Notes under the pieces: model-generated | Told to the model about the DNA's origin: nothing | Seen by the model: only the letters and a program-made list of their open reading frames with translations | Database searches by the model: none | In this document: in pieces, positions 62,402 through 64,000 of the stretch | Numbering within the stretch: the stretch's first letter is position 1 | Layout of the letters: every line of letters begins with the position of its first letter | Position numbers and translations under genes: made by a program | DNA from: Chryseobacterium sp. LAM-KRS1 | GTDB taxonomy: Bacteria > Bacteroidota > Bacteroidia > Flavobacteriales > Weeksellaceae | Reading direction: 5' to 3' | DNA length: 64,000 nt | Assembly: GCF_013184525.1 (NCBI RefSeq) | Contig: NZ_JAAOIZ010000003.1 | Span: 682,001-746,000 of the forward strand

Positions 62402-62409
62402 TATCTTTG
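62402..62409 (+). promoter_or_regulatory. ruvC promoter, -7 box
   Basis: TATCTTTG ends 6 bp before the ruvC ATG, so the predicted leader is only 1-3 nt. Confidence 0.6.
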
Positions 62410-62414
62410 ACGAA

Positions 62415-62969
62415 ATGATTGCAGAAAAGATAATTTTAGGTATTGACCCGGGAACTGCCATAATGGGCTTTGGGATTATTTCCATTAAAAAAGGTCAGAT
62501 GGAAATGGTTTCCATCCACGAGCTTATTTTGAAAAAATATCCCAACCATGAAACAAAGCTAAAATACATCTTTGATAAAACCCTAGCCTTAATTGATGAG
62601 TATCACCCGGACGAGGTTGCCCTGGAAGCTCCATTTTATGGAAAAAATGTTCAGAGTATGCTAAAACTGGGACGTGCACAAGGGGTAGCAATGGCAGCGA
62701 GCCTTCATCGAAATATTCCGATTACCGAATACTCACCTAAGAAAATAAAAATGGCTATTACAGGAAATGGGAATGCCAGCAAAGAACAGGTAGCAGGGAT
62801 GCTTCAAAACCTTCTGAAGCTAAAAGAATTTCCAACAAAATATCTGGATGCATCTGATGGTCTTGCCGTAGCTGTTTGTCATCATTTTAATTCAGGAACA
62901 ATTGCTGATACAAAATCTTATTCCGGATGGGAAAGTTTTTTAAAGCAGAATCCTGACCGTTTAAAATAA
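62415..62969 (+). CDS. ruvC: Holliday junction endonuclease RuvC
   Basis: RuvC cuts Holliday junctions in homologous recombination together with RuvAB. The frame extends upstream to 62322, but the canonical start MIAEKIILGIDPGTAIMGFG and a -7 box at 62402-62409 place it at 62415 (184 aa). The acidic catalytic residues are visible in GIDPGT, LEAPFYG, and the C-terminal DASDGLAVAVCHH. It is complete. ruvA and ruvB are not in the window. Confidence 0.94.
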   Translation: MIAEKIILGIDPGTAIMGFGIISIKKGQMEMVSIHELILKKYPNHETKLKYIFDKTLALIDEYHPDEVALEAPFYGKNVQSMLKLGRAQGVAMAASLHRNIPITEYSPKKIKMAITGNGNASKEQVAGMLQNLLKLKEFPTKYLDASDGLAVAVCHHFNSGTIADTKSYSGWESFLKQNPDRLK

Positions 62970-62972
62970 GCG

Positions 62973-63419
62973 TTACTGTCTTTCATAAATATCTTCTATA
63001 GCAGTAACCTTTCCATAGATGATATCATTATAAAGAATGGAAAATCTGTTTTTCGAAATGATTCTAAATTGTTTATTTTCTTTTAGATCTGCATCCATAT
63101 ATGAGAATGAATTTTTATTAATCGTCACTAAATTTCTTGCTGACGAACTTATTATCTCACAGTTTTTTCCATTTGCATACTTTTTAATAAAAAAAATATT
63201 TCCATTTTCTTTTTCGAATAATAAAGTGGTCTTCTTTGTACATTCGTGAAGTGGATATATTTTACTTATCTCTCCATCTTTATAGGTTTCTTCAACTAAT
63301 TTCCATTTTCCGATAAAGTAATATTGATCACTCTCCAGACTCTTTCTTTTTACTGCGGGAGATTGTGATTGGCAACTTAGCATAAAACTACAGCATAATA
63401 AGAAAATTAATCTTTTCAT
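62973..63419 (-). CDS. Putative lipoprotein of unknown function
   Basis: The 148-aa protein has a lipoprotein signal (lipobox MLSC, Cys16). The rest, with FIGKWKLVEETYKDG and KTTLLFEKENG, resembles small lipocalin-like proteins by pattern, but the match is weak. It is convergent with ruvC. Confidence 0.6.
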   Translation of the reverse strand: MKRLIFLLCCSFMLSCQSQSPAVKRKSLESDQYYFIGKWKLVEETYKDGEISKIYPLHECTKKTTLLFEKENGNIFFIKKYANGKNCEIISSSARNLVTINKNSFSYMDADLKENKQFRIISKNRFSILYNDIIYGKVTAIEDIYERQ

Positions 63420-63437
63420 TGTTTAGCATCTTTTAGT

Positions 63438-63465
63438 AAAAAAGGCCCTTTTTTTAAAGGGCCTT
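63438..63465 (-). terminator. Terminator of the GEVED/T9SS protein gene
   Basis: AAGGCCCTTT / AAAGGGCCTT with a T-only loop; A-run on the plus strand gives a U-run on the minus strand. Confidence 0.65.
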
Positions 63466-63473
63466 CTACTCTA

Positions 63474-64000
63474 TTAGTTATTTATAAATTTCTTTGATTC
63501 TTTTTTATCACCGTAAGTGATAATGTATACTCCTTTTGGTAATGTTTGGTTGATTCGAACTTCATTCGTTTTAGAAGTACCTTTCTGCAATACTTTTCCA
63601 CTCATGTCATAGATCTGGTAATCTCCAAAACTTACATTTTTACTTCCTATCAGTTGAAGTTTATTTTCTGATTTTGTATAAACAATTTTACTTTCCGAAC
63701 TTCCTTTAACTTCAGATGTTCCTAATGCTTCTAAAATCTTAACTGCATAGTCCTCCATTTGCCCATATTGTAACTGAGAGCAAGGGGTAAGATCAGGAAG
63801 ATTTACTGAATTATACGTCGCAGCATCCACTGCAATTCTCATCCTCAAATAAGTATTTTTCACAGCATTGGCAGGAGGAGTAATCGTGTTGGTAACGGTC
63901 ATCCCTGTTCCGGTCAAATTGCCTGATAAATGATTTACGACCAATTCACTATCTTCAAAAGACCCATTGTTATTATAATCGATCCAGACTTTTGTTCTAA
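63474..64000 (-). CDS. GEVED-domain protein with T9SS type A tail (5' end outside window)
   Basis: The frame is open to the window edge, so the N-terminus lies beyond base 64000. Visible are a GEVED-type domain (KVWIDYNNNGSFEDSELV, then YLRMRIAVDA and CSQLQYGQMEDYAVKI) and a type A sorting tail ending KGVYIITYGDKKESKKFINN. GEVED domains occur in large secreted peptidases and adhesins of Bacteroidota, so the missing part may carry the catalytic domain. Confidence 0.8.
   Translation of the reverse strand, partial: RTKVWIDYNNNGSFEDSELVVNHLSGNLTGTGMTVTNTITPPANAVKNTYLRMRIAVDAATYNSVNLPDLTPCSQLQYGQMEDYAVKILEALGTSEVKGSSESKIVYTKSENKLQLIGSKNVSFGDYQIYDMSGKVLQKGTSKTNEVRINQTLPKGVYIITYGDKKESKKFINN

Noticed and set aside
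1..64000. CRISPR arrays, insertion sequences, integrases, tRNA or rRNA genes
   Set aside because: I looked for regularly spaced repeats, transposase motifs, terminal inverted repeats and tRNA-like T-loops in the gaps and saw none. The only tandem repeats are coding repeats and the short spacer repeats already listed. Reading by eye could miss a degenerate element.

Overview
The window is AT-rich chromosomal DNA from a member of the Bacteroidota, most likely Flavobacteriales and probably a Chryseobacterium-like Weeksellaceae (inference). The evidence is type IX secretion (T9SS) type A and type B sorting tails, Bacteroidota promoter boxes (-7 TAnnTTTG, in places with a -33 TTTG), almost no Shine-Dalgarno sequences, a fused isobutyryl-CoA mutase (IcmF), DUF3667 and two-unit M16 peptidases. 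Most of it is core chromosome. I see no tRNA or rRNA gene, CRISPR array, insertion sequence, integrase or prophage.

Layout. 1-9 kb: 3' end of tilS, dsbD, a T9SS protein with seven propeller-like repeats, exbD, a lipoprotein, an alpha/beta hydrolase, a patatin, nrnA (minus) and rpmH. 9-18 kb: ftsE; a minus-strand operon ribE - sensor kinase - trmN6; pdxA; yceD-rpmF; accB-accC; rocD. 18-23.4 kb: a tightly packed glycan cluster (five glycosyltransferases and a polysaccharide deacetylase) that starts inside the rocD stop codon. 23.5-24.9 kb: a MACPF (perforin-like) lipoprotein on the minus strand. 25-29.5 kb: gltX, accA, a Cys-pair secreted protein, tsf. 29.7-42 kb: four large tandem paralogues with an IgGFc-binding-like N-terminus and a T9SS type B tail. 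42-45.2 kb: a carboxypeptidase-regulatory-like secreted protein, two more Cys-pair paralogues and trmB. 45.2-47 kb: rplM-rpsI-rpsB on the minus strand, then a candidate small RNA. 47.4-64 kb: DUF3667 protein, icmF, M16 peptidase, a Dph6-like ATPase, a PLP decarboxylase, a serine hydrolase with a 2'-5' RNA ligase-like gene, an M64 peptidase, ruvC, and a GEVED/T9SS protein cut by the window end.

How the parts fit. Surface biology dominates the accessory content. At least seven products carry a T9SS sorting tail, one is a probable surface-lipidated pore-forming-type protein, and one cluster builds a surface glycan. Housekeeping genes (translation, fatty-acid initiation by AccA/B/C, riboflavin and PLP synthesis, RNA turnover, recombination) lie between them.

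Most notable points: (1) the four-gene IgGFc-like/T9SS type B array, with mosaic sequence identity, related terminators and a shared promoter palindrome; (2) a three-member secreted family with an invariant Cys pair flanking this array; (3) separation of tsf from rpsB in a geometry that a single inversion of about 16.6 kb would explain; (4) a MACPF lipoprotein with three C-terminal DUF5648-like repeats; (5) a candidate small RNA of about 80 nt upstream of rplM; (6) several promoter boxes so close to the start codon that the mRNAs would be nearly leaderless. These boxes were also used to correct several start codons.
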